Below are positions 54,655 to 63,463 of a stretch of 64,000 bases of DNA, one piece after another. Below the pieces are notes generated by a model. The model was not told the origin of the DNA, ran no database searches, and worked only from the letters and a program-made list of their open reading frames with translations. Position 1 is the stretch's first letter, and each line of letters begins with the position of its first letter. This DNA is from Gp1-AA145 sp963757135. Lineage in GTDB: Bacteria; Acidobacteriota; Terriglobia; Terriglobales; Acidobacteriaceae. The DNA is taken from NCBI GenBank assembly GCA_963757135.1, contig CAVWQE010000005.1, positions 1-64,000 of the forward strand, in the 5' to 3' direction. The position numbers and the translations under genes are program-made.

Positions 54655-55752
54655 CTATGAACCACGGCTAACAATCTGAGCTGGGTGCTCCTCTTGGCTC
54701 GCTTGCCAATCGCGGTTCATCTCTCTAAGCATATCGAGCACCGCCACGGTGACCGAGAGCACGATGGGGCCGATGAAAAGGCCCATGACTCCAAATGCTT
54801 TCATCCCGCCCAACAAAGCAAAGAAGACCAGCAGAGTGTGCACCTTCACGCGTCCGCTTACCACATATGGCCTGACCAGGGCATCTACTTGCGCTACCAC
54901 TGCAGCTCCCCAACCGAGCAGAATGAGAGCTTTCGCCCAGTGCCCGCCCGCAAGGAGGATGATCGATGCTGGCACCCATACCAGGGCCGATCCAACCATC
55001 GGCACGAGAGATGCCATCGCTGTTACCAGTCCCCATAAAATCGGGGAGGATATACCGAGGACCCAGAAGGCAAGTCCGGTGAGAGAACCTTGCGCCAAGC
55101 CTACGGCAAGCCCCCCATACACATTGGCAATAATAGTGTCGTGGATCCCGGTGAAGAGCCTTTCCGCCTGATCACCGCTTAGCGGCAGCAATGCCACGGC
55201 CTTCTGTCGAATCGCTGCGCCTTCGCGAAAGAAAAAGAAAAGTGTGAAAAAAACGATAACCACATCGAATGCAAAAGAGAATACGTTACTCAGCAAAGCA
55301 GTACCGATGGAGAACAGATATCTGCTCGCCTGTTCCAGCCAATGAAGCAGGGTTGAGCGTACGTCAAACCGGGAGAGATCGACGTATCGGCCAATAATTG
55401 CGAAGAGCCTGTCTATCAGGTGTATCAGGTACGGGTTCAGGCCACCGGCTGCGGCACTCTTGTCACCAAGTGACTGGTACATCTTGTGGAGCTCTTCACT
55501 GACGGACGCGCCGAGCAATGCGGCGGGCACTGCCACTAGTACTAATACCAGCATGGTCGACAGCACGGCAGCTGTGTTGGGGCGAGAAATGAACGATCGA
55601 ATCAGGCTATGCAGGGGATAGAACACAACCGCGATAACAACTGCCGCGAAGATAGGAGTGAGGAAGGGCCTGGCTATGAGGTAACAGAGATATAGCGCTA
55701 CTCCGGCCAATGCCAACAGGAATATTGTCGTGGCTTGTTTTCTCACCATCAC
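54655..55752 (-). CDS. AI-2E family (PerM-like) transporter
   Basis: 365 residues with seven to eight membrane helices. AI-2E/PerM landmarks include PFLTPIFAAVVIAVVFYPLH, GAALLSN-type segments, PILWGLVTAMASLVPMVGSA and GGMKAFGVMGLFIGPIVLSV. Family members export small molecules or act as sodium/proton antiporters; the substrate here is unknown. It lies in the stress cluster on the same strand but 143 bases from the Usp gene. Confidence 0.85.
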   Translation of the reverse strand: MMVRKQATTIFLLALAGVALYLCYLIARPFLTPIFAAVVIAVVFYPLHSLIRSFISRPNTAAVLSTMLVLVLVAVPAALLGASVSEELHKMYQSLGDKSAAAGGLNPYLIHLIDRLFAIIGRYVDLSRFDVRSTLLHWLEQASRYLFSIGTALLSNVFSFAFDVVIVFFTLFFFFREGAAIRQKAVALLPLSGDQAERLFTGIHDTIIANVYGGLAVGLAQGSLTGLAFWVLGISSPILWGLVTAMASLVPMVGSALVWVPASIILLAGGHWAKALILLGWGAAVVAQVDALVRPYVVSGRVKVHTLLVFFALLGGMKAFGVMGLFIGPIVLSVTVAVLDMLREMNRDWQASQEEHPAQIVSRGS

Positions 55753-55842
55753 AGTTTATGGCCACGGGTGCCAGTTTCGAGATTTGCCTCGATTATCGAT
55801 CCACCAATCTAGCGAAGCGAAATCCCACAAGCTTACAAAGGC

Positions 55843-56052
55843 CTAACGTATCATTTCGATCTCTCGCGCACGAACAACGAAGCGATTCGGCACACCGGAG
55901 TCATCAGGCGACACGACCTTCGCAGACTCCAGTTTACGGTCGTTGACGCTCAGGATTGTCTCTGCAGGGAGCATGGCGAGGCCTCGGTCAAGAATATTGA
56001 ACCCGTTAAATCCTAGCCCTTCGAAGGGATTGCGTACAGTGATTGAAATCAC
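55843..56052 (-). CDS. Doubtful small ORF
   Basis: 69 residues from a GTG at 56052. The start CPVISITVRN (with two upstream codons) resembles the tail of a Usp domain, so it may be a gene relic. The rest has no pattern I recognise. A CRP/FNR-like palindrome overlaps the start. Confidence 0.25.
   Translation of the reverse strand: MISITVRNPFEGLGFNGFNILDRGLAMLPAETILSVNDRKLESAKVVSPDDSGVPNRFVVRAREIEMIR
56039..56052. promoter_or_regulatory. Second CRP/FNR-like palindrome
   Basis: GTGATTGAAATCAC has the GTGA-N6-TCAC form and lies 74 bases before the alcohol dehydrogenase ATG. It is the second such site in the stress cluster. Confidence 0.5.
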
Positions 56053-56125
56053 GGGGCATCGTAATTCCGGTCATGGTTCTGGCACGATCGAAACCTATAA
56101 AAAGAAAGCTTAGGAGATAAAAACC

Positions 56126-57213
56126 ATGTCACAGGCGTCCTATGGAATCCTCACCGGTCGGGAACAAACAACTTCAACCATGCGGGCACTCGTGTTTCGC
56201 GGACCGAATCAGATTGGCCTGGAAACGGTCCCAATCCCACGTGCCGCCGCCGGCGAAGCGGTAATCAGAATTACTCTTACGACCATTTGCGGAACCGACC
56301 TGCACATCCTCAAGGGTGAGTACCCAGTTAAACCGGGCTTAATCATCGGTCATGAGCCGGTTGGGGTCATTCATGAGTTAGGCGAAGGCGTGACCGGCTA
56401 CCAAATCGGTGAACGAGTGCTGGTCGGGGCTATCACTCCTTGCAATTTTTGCCTGAGCGGAAACTGGTCGCAGTGCGGAGGAGCTATCGGCGGCTGGAAA
56501 TTCGGCAATACGATTCCCGGTGCGCAAGCAGAATATCTGCGCGTTCCAAATGCACAGGCAAACCTGGCCAAGATTCCCGATGAGTTGACCGATGAGCAGG
56601 TCGTGTTGTTGGCCGACATTGCTTCGGTGGGATATCGGCTGCGGAAAGTGCCGATCTGCAAATTGGCGACACGGTCGCAGTCTTCGCCCAAGGGCCAATC
56701 GGCCTGTGCGCAACCGCCGGCGCGAAGCTCAAAGGCGCGGGCCGGATCATCGGCATCGAGTCCGACCCGATCCGAATGAAGATGTCGAAACGCATGGGAG
56801 CCGACATTGTCCTCGACTTCACGCAGGGCGACGTAGTCACGCAAATAAAAACACTCACGGGGGGCAGAGGAGTCGATGTCGCGATTGAAGCCCTCGGAAC
56901 GCAATCGACATTCGAGAATGCTCTCCGGGTGCTACGACCGGGTGGTACGTTGTCGAGTCTCGGTGTGTACTCGGGGAAGCTGTCGGTTCCGCTCGAGCCG
57001 TTCGCGGCCGGTTTGGGAGACCACAAGATCGTGACGACGCTCTATCCCGGGGGGAAAGAGCGGATGCGCCGGCTGATCGAACTGGTTCGCCATGGAAGGC
57101 TGGATCTGACACCTCTTTTGACGCACACGTTTTCACTTGAGCGGATTACCGAAGCGTATCGTGTATTCGGTGAGCGTCACCCGGGCGTCATAAAAGTTGC
57201 TATTACGCCATAG
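56126..57213 (+). pseudogene. Zinc-dependent alcohol dehydrogenase with a single frameshift
   Basis: A 361-residue medium-chain dehydrogenase split into two frames. 56126 to about 56630 has the catalytic zinc motif ICGTDLHILKGE, GHEPVGVIHELGEGV and TPCNFCLSGNWSQC. Another frame from about 56632 resumes at SAAESADLQIGDTVAVFAQG and holds the cofactor domain to 57213. The shift lies at about 56628-56636, in an otherwise intact gene, so a recent mutation or sequence error are both possible. Related to isopropanol-type dehydrogenases. The ATG follows AGGAGATA. Confidence 0.8.
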
Positions 57214-57617
57214 TTCAGGTCAACAGACCCTCGGGTTGCGTAAGGCTCAGCTCGATTCCGGAAGGAAATGGCGCTACCGGTGACAAAATAAGTATTCAGT
57301 GTTCCATGAAGGTGAACTCAGGAGGCGTTCATCTTCACCGTAAGAATGATTCATCTGATCGAAAGCCATGCAGAAGCTCTGATTTGCCTGAGTTCATGAG
57401 GTTGTGGGCGAGTTCCCGCCGGAACAAAGATAATGCGGATTCACGAAACAGATGCCTCGAACCACTGCGCTACAGTTTTCGGTCCATCATTCGGATCACC
57501 CACTAGGTTCGGGCGTTGTGTTGTTGTCACAACTTGTAGATTATTACCGTCGTGAGATGTTCTGGTGACTTGAGCCGATTATCACGGGACAAGATCGGAG
57601 CGGGTTTGAGCAAACGA
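57214..57617. other. Intergenic region
   Basis: No gene, repeat or clear regulatory site recognised in this 404-base stretch between the dehydrogenase and the convergent DUF1080 gene. Confidence 0.5.
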
Positions 57618-58574
57618 TTATTTCTTAACGGGTGTAACCATGATGTTTCGGAAACTCACGTGTCCGTCCTCACTCCCTTGCAGGTAGATGGGGCCAGGCC
57701 GTTCTTCGTGGCTATCAACTGCGCCTCCAGTGATGCCTGGGATTTCCTGATTGTCGATTATGGTTTGACCATTCTGCACCACGGTAACGTTTCGTCCGAT
57801 CAACGTGATGTCGAAAGTCTGCCACTCGCCCGGCTTGCGCGGCATTTCCGGTGAGGGCGCCAGGAAGCCGTAAACGCCACCGGTATGGTGACTGGGTGGT
57901 TCCTGGATCGAGTTGTCTTCCACCTGGACTTCGTAACGGCCACGCAGATATATCCCACTGTTCGAATTTGGTCCGCAATTGAACTCTATGTGCAACTTGA
58001 AATCTTCGAACTGCGATGTGTTGATCAGTTCAGGCCCGTGGCCCGGACTGACTAGAACCCCGTCTTCAACCTTCCAAGCCGCGGTAGCGTTCTCTTTATC
58101 AGGTTTCCAGCCAGCCAGGTCCTTCCCATTGAACAACTGAACAGGCTTGCCCCATTTCGGAGTGCCAGTCCTCTTCAGTAACGGAGCGCGCCGGCCGGTC
58201 CACGACCAGCTGTTGCCATCAGGTCCATTTACAGTACCGCCCAGGCCTTTGCCGGCCAGTGTTCCTTCGAAGACCAGATCGCTCTTGCTGGCTTCTTCTT
58301 CTTTGGGAGAGACAAATGTTAGCTTGCCGTCTGAGACCTCAACCTTCGGAAGGGCGCGCGCATTTCCCCAACGGCCCACCATTTGTGCTTTCAACTGGCC
58401 TCCATCTTCTGATACCTCCAGCCAGGACGGGTATTCCCGATCAGCCGCCTTTAGCGTCAAGTCCCAACGACCAAGGAATGGCTTGGCCGAAGCAGACTCG
58501 TTGTCCAAAGAGTAAGTCTGACCCGCGAACAGTACTAGCGCCGCTATCGCGAGCAGAACCTTTTGAAGTCTCAT
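57618..58574 (-). CDS. DUF1080 / 3-keto-disaccharide hydrolase domain protein, exported
   Basis: 318 residues with a signal peptide (VLLAIAALVLFAGQTYS). Residues 30-115 form an N-terminal sandwich. The DUF1080 domain follows: PVQLFNGKDLAGWKP, LINTSQFEDFKLHIEF, GIYLRGRYEVQVED, ITLIGRNVTVVQNG, PIYLQGSEDGHVSFRNI. The family cleaves 3-keto-disaccharides. Next to a Tat-exported Gfo/Idh oxidoreductase, a 3-keto route for sugar breakdown is plausible. Follows that gene by 17 bases in one operon. Confidence 0.85.
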   Translation of the reverse strand: MRLQKVLLAIAALVLFAGQTYSLDNESASAKPFLGRWDLTLKAADREYPSWLEVSEDGGQLKAQMVGRWGNARALPKVEVSDGKLTFVSPKEEEASKSDLVFEGTLAGKGLGGTVNGPDGNSWSWTGRRAPLLKRTGTPKWGKPVQLFNGKDLAGWKPDKENATAAWKVEDGVLVSPGHGPELINTSQFEDFKLHIEFNCGPNSNSGIYLRGRYEVQVEDNSIQEPPSHHTGGVYGFLAPSPEMPRKPGEWQTFDITLIGRNVTVVQNGQTIIDNQEIPGITGGAVDSHEERPGPIYLQGSEDGHVSFRNIMVTPVKK

Positions 58575-58591
58575 AGTGTTCGAACCTCGTC

Positions 58592-59944
58592 TTATGACTT
58601 GATGGTGTGAGACGCCTCATCCCAATAAACAGGACTCTTGCGATAGTAAGACTCGTTGGCCATGTGACAGCCGATCGCGGCGTGGTGTCCGAACACCGCG
58701 TCCTGCAGCACGGGTTTGCGCGAGCGCACAGCTTCGAAAAACTTCCACATGTGTGGCCGGAGGTCGTCGTAATCGTCGCCCTTATAGCTGACAGTCTCGG
58801 GGGCCGGCTCCTGCCCCGGCTTCGGATCATGCTCCGCATGCCACTGCTTGAAGTACGGATCTTTCAAGCGCGCCTGCAGCCCGTAGCAATAATAGCTGGG
58901 AGAGAGGTCAGTGCCGGTTTGTGGAATGTGGGTGAGACCGAATTCAGTCAGCTCGATAAGACCTTTGGATCCCATGAACCGCGTGATTTCCGCTGTTTCG
59001 GTTCCGAGTGTCAGGCGCATGTACATCGGAATATTGTTGTACTCGAACAGGACAGGCTGCACATCGGGAGTATTGCGGCCGTCCTTCCAGCGATAGATAC
59101 CGCCAAATGCCGACGCTCGCTTTGGCGCCTCGTTGATGCCCAATACGAATTGCATGCCGCTAAGCAGGTGGACCATAAGATCTCCGGCAACGCCGGTGCC
59201 GTATTCCTTCCAGCAGCGCCAGCGTGCAAACAAGTAAGGATCGAATGGCTTCTTCGGGGCGGTGCCGAGCCAGGTCTCCCAGTCGAGGTTCTGCGGAGAA
59301 AGATCTGCCGGGGGCGGATACTCCCATGCTCCAGTGGGGTCATTTCTGCCCATGGTCATTTCCACCAGACTGAGTTCTCCAATCGCCCCACTGTCGTATA
59401 GCTCTTTGGCTTTGGCACATAAAACTGAACTGGTGCGTTGTGCCCCGATCTGCACAATGCGATCGGTCTTTTTTGCTGCTTCAACCATTGCCACGCCATC
59501 GGCGGGGCTGTGCGACATCGGTTTTTCGCAGTAAACATCTTTTCCTGCAGCGACCGCGTCAACGAAAATTTGTTTGTGCCAGTGGTCCGGAACGGCCATG
59601 ACAATGGCGTCAATCTCTTTGTTGTTCAGCAACTCTTTGTAACGACGAGTAGTCGGAATGGGTTTCCCAACGATTTCTCTCGCCAGCTCGTGGCGGCCAT
59701 CGTAGAGATCACACGCGGCCACGCACTCTACGCCTGGAAGTTGGATAGCGGTGGACAGCAGGTTCGTGCCTTCCATACCAATGCCCACAATTCCGAATCG
59801 AACCCGGTCACTGGGCGCGGTTACCTGGGGTGAAGCGAATAACGGGGATGGGTCCAGGAAAATCGTGTTCGCGGCAACCGACGCGCCCGCAACTCCCGCT
59901 GTCTTCTGCAAGAACTGGCGACGCGAGAAAGAAATTCGCTTCAT
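58592..59944 (-). CDS. Gfo/Idh/MocA-family oxidoreductase, Tat-exported
   Basis: 450 residues from the ATG at 59944 (GGAGG upstream). A twin-Arg leader (FSRRQFLQKTAGVAGASVAA) shows export with bound cofactor. The Rossmann start VRFGIVGIGMEGTNLL, the YCEKPMSH motif with the conserved EKP Lys, and the C-terminal barrel with MVHLLSGMQF are present. Relatives oxidise sugars at C3. With DUF1080 downstream it suggests periplasmic 3-keto-glycoside processing. The longer frame to 60064 has no ribosome site. Confidence 0.85.
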   Translation of the reverse strand: MKRISFSRRQFLQKTAGVAGASVAANTIFLDPSPLFASPQVTAPSDRVRFGIVGIGMEGTNLLSTAIQLPGVECVAACDLYDGRHELAREIVGKPIPTTRRYKELLNNKEIDAIVMAVPDHWHKQIFVDAVAAGKDVYCEKPMSHSPADGVAMVEAAKKTDRIVQIGAQRTSSVLCAKAKELYDSGAIGELSLVEMTMGRNDPTGAWEYPPPADLSPQNLDWETWLGTAPKKPFDPYLFARWRCWKEYGTGVAGDLMVHLLSGMQFVLGINEAPKRASAFGGIYRWKDGRNTPDVQPVLFEYNNIPMYMRLTLGTETAEITRFMGSKGLIELTEFGLTHIPQTGTDLSPSYYCYGLQARLKDPYFKQWHAEHDPKPGQEPAPETVSYKGDDYDDLRPHMWKFFEAVRSRKPVLQDAVFGHHAAIGCHMANESYYRKSPVYWDEASHTIKS

Positions 59945-59996
59945 GCCATGCCTCCTGGACACTGCTGATAATTTGTTGATCCGGAAAACGATAACA

Positions 59997-61436
59997 TCAC
60001 GTGCGCCACTCAAGAGTAGAGATCGAATCTTTATCCAGCTGAAGGCTGGCAGCCTTTTGTCCAACTCTGATCTGAACCGATGTCGCAGGCCCAGAATTGG
60101 TCAAGATTAAAACGCAAGTTCCATCGGGATTTTCAAAGCCAACGTGCTGCGTGTCGCCGCTGCCGTGCGATTCGAGACGTCGAGCGCCACGCTTAACGAA
60201 ACGTGAATAGTGGCTGAAAGCCCAATACTGCCCGCTGTAGGAAACCTCTTTGGTTTGCGAGTGGATAGTCACGAGCCCTCCGCAGCTGAATGGGCCAATG
60301 TTCGGACGTCCACTTTCATCCAGCGCAAAATTCCACGCCGTGATCGAACGGCACCAGCGGCGAAGGATGCCGGTGAAGGTAACACTCCAGCTTGCCCAAT
60401 CGTTCGAGTAGTGCGGGTCCTTGTAGTCCGGGCCACCTTCAGTCCAGTGCATTTCAACGTCAGGGTAGGCGCTGTGTACGCGGTCGATCCACTCTGGTTG
60501 GCCGACATAGCCGTGCCATGCGATCGCGTTCGCGTACTTGCGCACGTCCGGCGTTTCCAGTTCGCCGATGGCTCTTCCCCACAAATTGTAATTGTGGTCG
60601 ATCAGCCAGATTTTCGCTTTGATTCCCCGGCGTTGAAACAAGGGACCAAGGTTTGCCCGAACAAAGTCGGCCTCATACTCTTGCGGCCAGATGCAAGCTG
60701 GCATGCGGCCGTCCTGATCGGTATCGACTTCATTCTGTACAGTAACCGCCTGGATCGGCACTCCCGCAGCTTCATAACTTTCAAGAAATTTCACAAAGTA
60801 GTTTGCATATGCCGGCATGTACTGCCGGCGCATGTTTCCGCCAAGCATCGAGCGGTTGGATTTCATCCAGCCAGGAGGACTCCACGGGGAAGAGAAAAGA
60901 AACAACTCGGGGTTTGCTGCGCGGGCTTCGCGCAAAACCGGAAGAATATAAGCGCGGTCGTGCTCGATTGAAAAACGACTTAACTCGGGATCGGGTTCGT
61001 CCCCCTCGTCATAACAGTACACCTTTGTAGAATAGTCACTTGACCCGACGCAGGTACGGCAAACATTGAATCCCATTTCCGATGGGTGAAATAGCTGATG
61101 GAATAACTGTTCTCGTGCCCGGGGATCGAGGCGGCTGAAGGTGTAGCACGATGCGTCCGTCAATGCCGCGCCAAAGCCGAGAATCTCCTGGAACTTGCGG
61201 TCGGGTTCGAGCACAACTGGGTTCGCAGCGGCTGATTCCGTGGCTGGTCGCCATGCAAGCGCAGGTGCTTGGGCCAATTTTCGATTGTCATCCGTGACCC
61301 AGACTTTAATTTCACCGGCAGAAGTGTCGGGCATAGAGGCTGCCGACATTGGCATTCGTCCGCCGCCAGCCACAATCGCGGCCGTGCCCATACTTGATAG
61401 CTTCAAGAAGTCGCGTCGCGACCGATTGCTCGACAT
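59997..61436 (-). CDS. GH30-family glycoside hydrolase, Tat-exported (third copy)
   Basis: 479 residues. Twin-Arg leader (RSRRDFLKLSSMGTAAIVAG), GFGAALTDASCYTF, PWSPPGWMKSNRSMLGGNM, acid/base Glu236 (QNEVDTDQDGRMPA) and nucleophile Glu333 (HWTEGGPDY). It is closer to the 10537 copy than to the 16069 copy in the QDGRMPA-CxW segment. The ATG follows GGAGAGG. Divergent from a CRTAC1 gene across a 158-base region with repeated GTATAG words. Confidence 0.9.
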   Translation of the reverse strand: MSSNRSRRDFLKLSSMGTAAIVAGGGRMPMSAASMPDTSAGEIKVWVTDDNRKLAQAPALAWRPATESAAANPVVLEPDRKFQEILGFGAALTDASCYTFSRLDPRAREQLFHQLFHPSEMGFNVCRTCVGSSDYSTKVYCYDEGDEPDPELSRFSIEHDRAYILPVLREARAANPELFLFSSPWSPPGWMKSNRSMLGGNMRRQYMPAYANYFVKFLESYEAAGVPIQAVTVQNEVDTDQDGRMPACIWPQEYEADFVRANLGPLFQRRGIKAKIWLIDHNYNLWGRAIGELETPDVRKYANAIAWHGYVGQPEWIDRVHSAYPDVEMHWTEGGPDYKDPHYSNDWASWSVTFTGILRRWCRSITAWNFALDESGRPNIGPFSCGGLVTIHSQTKEVSYSGQYWAFSHYSRFVKRGARRLESHGSGDTQHVGFENPDGTCVLILTNSGPATSVQIRVGQKAASLQLDKDSISTLEWRT

Positions 61437-61496
61437 CGCCTCTCCGGATTGTTAAAAACTTCGCAACAGGGTAATGCGTCCACACTCAGAGCACAA

Positions 61497-61592
61497 CTAT
61501 ACGAAAGAAGTATAGGAATTGCGCTCCTCGATATACCGATATTTGGCGAAGCTTGGCCGATGCTTATGCCGTATAGAATTTATGCCGTATAG
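61497..61592. promoter_or_regulatory. Divergent promoter region with GTATAG repeats
   Basis: CTATAC (61497-61502) and GTATAG (61510-61515) form a perfect inverted repeat with a 7-base spacer. GTATAG recurs at 61571 and 61587 inside a tandem copy of ATGCCGTATAGAATT. The region separates the third GH30 gene from a CRTAC1 gene. A binding site is inferred. Confidence 0.4.
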
Positions 61593-61594
61593 AA

Positions 61595-63463
61595 TTGGAA
61601 GTCGTGACGTCGTTCCCGCCTTCAAGTCGATCATCTGTTGCTCGACTGTTTTCACGGTCAACCGCAATCTCGGCCGTGTGGCTCGCGCTTATTGGCACGA
61701 ACTGCTTCGCGCAAGATGGGGGCATCGCGAATAGCGGTCAGCAGAGCGGTACGAGCACGGGCGTTGCGCATGCCCCAATTAAAGATGCATTGTCACGGCC
61801 GATCACTGCGGGCGGCTTCGTTGATAACGCACCCGTCGTCTTTTCTGATATGACCCATGCTGCCGGACTTGATAAGTTTCACCACATCTCTGGCGCTCAT
61901 GATAAGAGCACGATTCTGGAAACGCCCGGTTCGGGTGTCGCCCTGCTCGATTACGACAATGACGGATGGCTCGATATCTATTTGCTGAACGGATCAACAT
62001 TTCCGGCACTCCAAGGCAAAGAGGCGCCGCCGCGTGCGATGTTGTTCCACAATAATCACGACGGAACTTTTACGGATGTTACCGAGAAAGCTGGGGTTGC
62101 GAACGAGCGCTGGGGATTTGGCGTCGCGGTAGGCGATTTCGATAACGACGGCTGGCCCGATATTTATGTTTCGAACTTCGGCAAGAACCGCCTCTATCAC
62201 AACAACCATGACGGCACATTCACCGACATTGCGGAGAAGGGCGGTGTGACGCTGGGTGGATGGTCGACCGGAGCGACCTGGGGAGATTATGACCATGATG
62301 GATTGCTCGATCTTTTTGTTCCAGGCTATGTGAAGTTTGATCCTGACAACCCACCGATCGCGGGCAAAGGTGGCTTGCCGAATGGCTTCTGTCAGTTCCG
62401 CGGAGTCAATGTTATGTGCGGTCCCCGTGGCTTGCCGGGCGAAAGCGATCATTTATTTCATAACAACGGCGATGGCACTTTCTCCGATATCAGCGTGAAG
62501 GCGGGCGTTTCCGATTCCAGAGGATATTACGGTCTGGCCTCTGTGTTTGTTGACGTTGACGACGACGGCTGGCTTGATTTGCTCGTCGCCAATGACTCGG
62601 TGCCAAAGTATCTCTACCGCAACAAGCATGATGGAACCTTCGAGGACGTCAGCTATCTTTCGGGATTTGCCCTGAGTGACGAAGGCCGCGAGCAAGCGGC
62701 CATGGGAATTGCCGTCGGTGATTACAACCGTGACGGCAAAGTGGACTTCTGCATCACGAATTTCTCCGACGACTACGACACTTTGTATCGCAATGACGGT
62801 GAAGCCAGCTTCACTGACATAAGCGTTGCCGCTGGTATTGCCAATGTCACCATCCCGTTTCTGGGGTGGGGAACCGGATTTATGGACTATGACAACGACG
62901 GCCTGCTCGATCTCTTTTTTGCGAATGGCCACGTCTATCCAGGCGTGGACAAACAAGATTGGGGCACCACCTGGGCGCAGCGTCCGTTGCTGTTTCGAAA
63001 CCTGAACGGCTCCAAATTTGAAGAAGTGGCTCCGGCGACCGGAAGCGGGCTGGCGACTGTAGTTTCGGCGCGCGGCGCGGCTTTCGGTGATCTATTCAAC
63101 GACGGGCACATTGACGTGGTGCTGAATGTGATCGACTCAACGCCGGTGCTCCTGCGGAACGTCGTCAAGAATTCCAATCACTGGATAACAATCAAGCTGA
63201 TCGGCGCAGGCAAAAGCCCGGTTGATGCTATTGGCGCAAAGGTCTTCGTGACGGCCGGCGGCATTCGTCAGCGTGGAGATGTTTTCAGCGGCGGCAGTTA
63301 TGCATCCAGTTCGGACCAGCGCCTGCACTTCGGCCTGGGCGCCGCGACCAAGATCGACAAGGTGGAAATATTTTGGCCGGATGAAGTGAAAGAAGACGTA
63401 AAGATTCCGGCAATCGATCAGATTATTACCGTTGCCGAAAACAAAGGGATCGTGCGGCCGTGA
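61595..63463 (+). CDS. CRTAC1-family FG-GAP/VCBS repeat protein
   Basis: 622 residues. Signal peptide (STAISAVWLALIGTNCFAQ), then seven or so blades with D-N-D-G-W-L/P-D-I-Y and H-N-N-H-D-G-T-F-T-D-V calcium-binding loops, a middle C-P-R-G-L-P-G segment and a C-terminal ASPIC/UnbV domain (GGSYASSSDQRLHFGLGAAT). The start is probably the TTG at 61595; no strong ribosome site is seen. The stop overlaps the next gene's GTG by 2 bases (GTGA), showing an operon. Role unknown. Confidence 0.85.
   Translation: MEVVTSFPPSSRSSVARLFSRSTAISAVWLALIGTNCFAQDGGIANSGQQSGTSTGVAHAPIKDALSRPITAGGFVDNAPVVFSDMTHAAGLDKFHHISGAHDKSTILETPGSGVALLDYDNDGWLDIYLLNGSTFPALQGKEAPPRAMLFHNNHDGTFTDVTEKAGVANERWGFGVAVGDFDNDGWPDIYVSNFGKNRLYHNNHDGTFTDIAEKGGVTLGGWSTGATWGDYDHDGLLDLFVPGYVKFDPDNPPIAGKGGLPNGFCQFRGVNVMCGPRGLPGESDHLFHNNGDGTFSDISVKAGVSDSRGYYGLASVFVDVDDDGWLDLLVANDSVPKYLYRNKHDGTFEDVSYLSGFALSDEGREQAAMGIAVGDYNRDGKVDFCITNFSDDYDTLYRNDGEASFTDISVAAGIANVTIPFLGWGTGFMDYDNDGLLDLFFANGHVYPGVDKQDWGTTWAQRPLLFRNLNGSKFEEVAPATGSGLATVVSARGAAFGDLFNDGHIDVVLNVIDSTPVLLRNVVKNSNHWITIKLIGAGKSPVDAIGAKVFVTAGGIRQRGDVFSGGSYASSSDQRLHFGLGAATKIDKVEIFWPDEVKEDVKIPAIDQIITVAENKGIVRP

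Noticed and set aside
58607..59401. Plus-strand ORF of 264 codons
   Set aside because: Antisense to the Gfo/Idh/MocA gene, with no start signal or recognisable domain.
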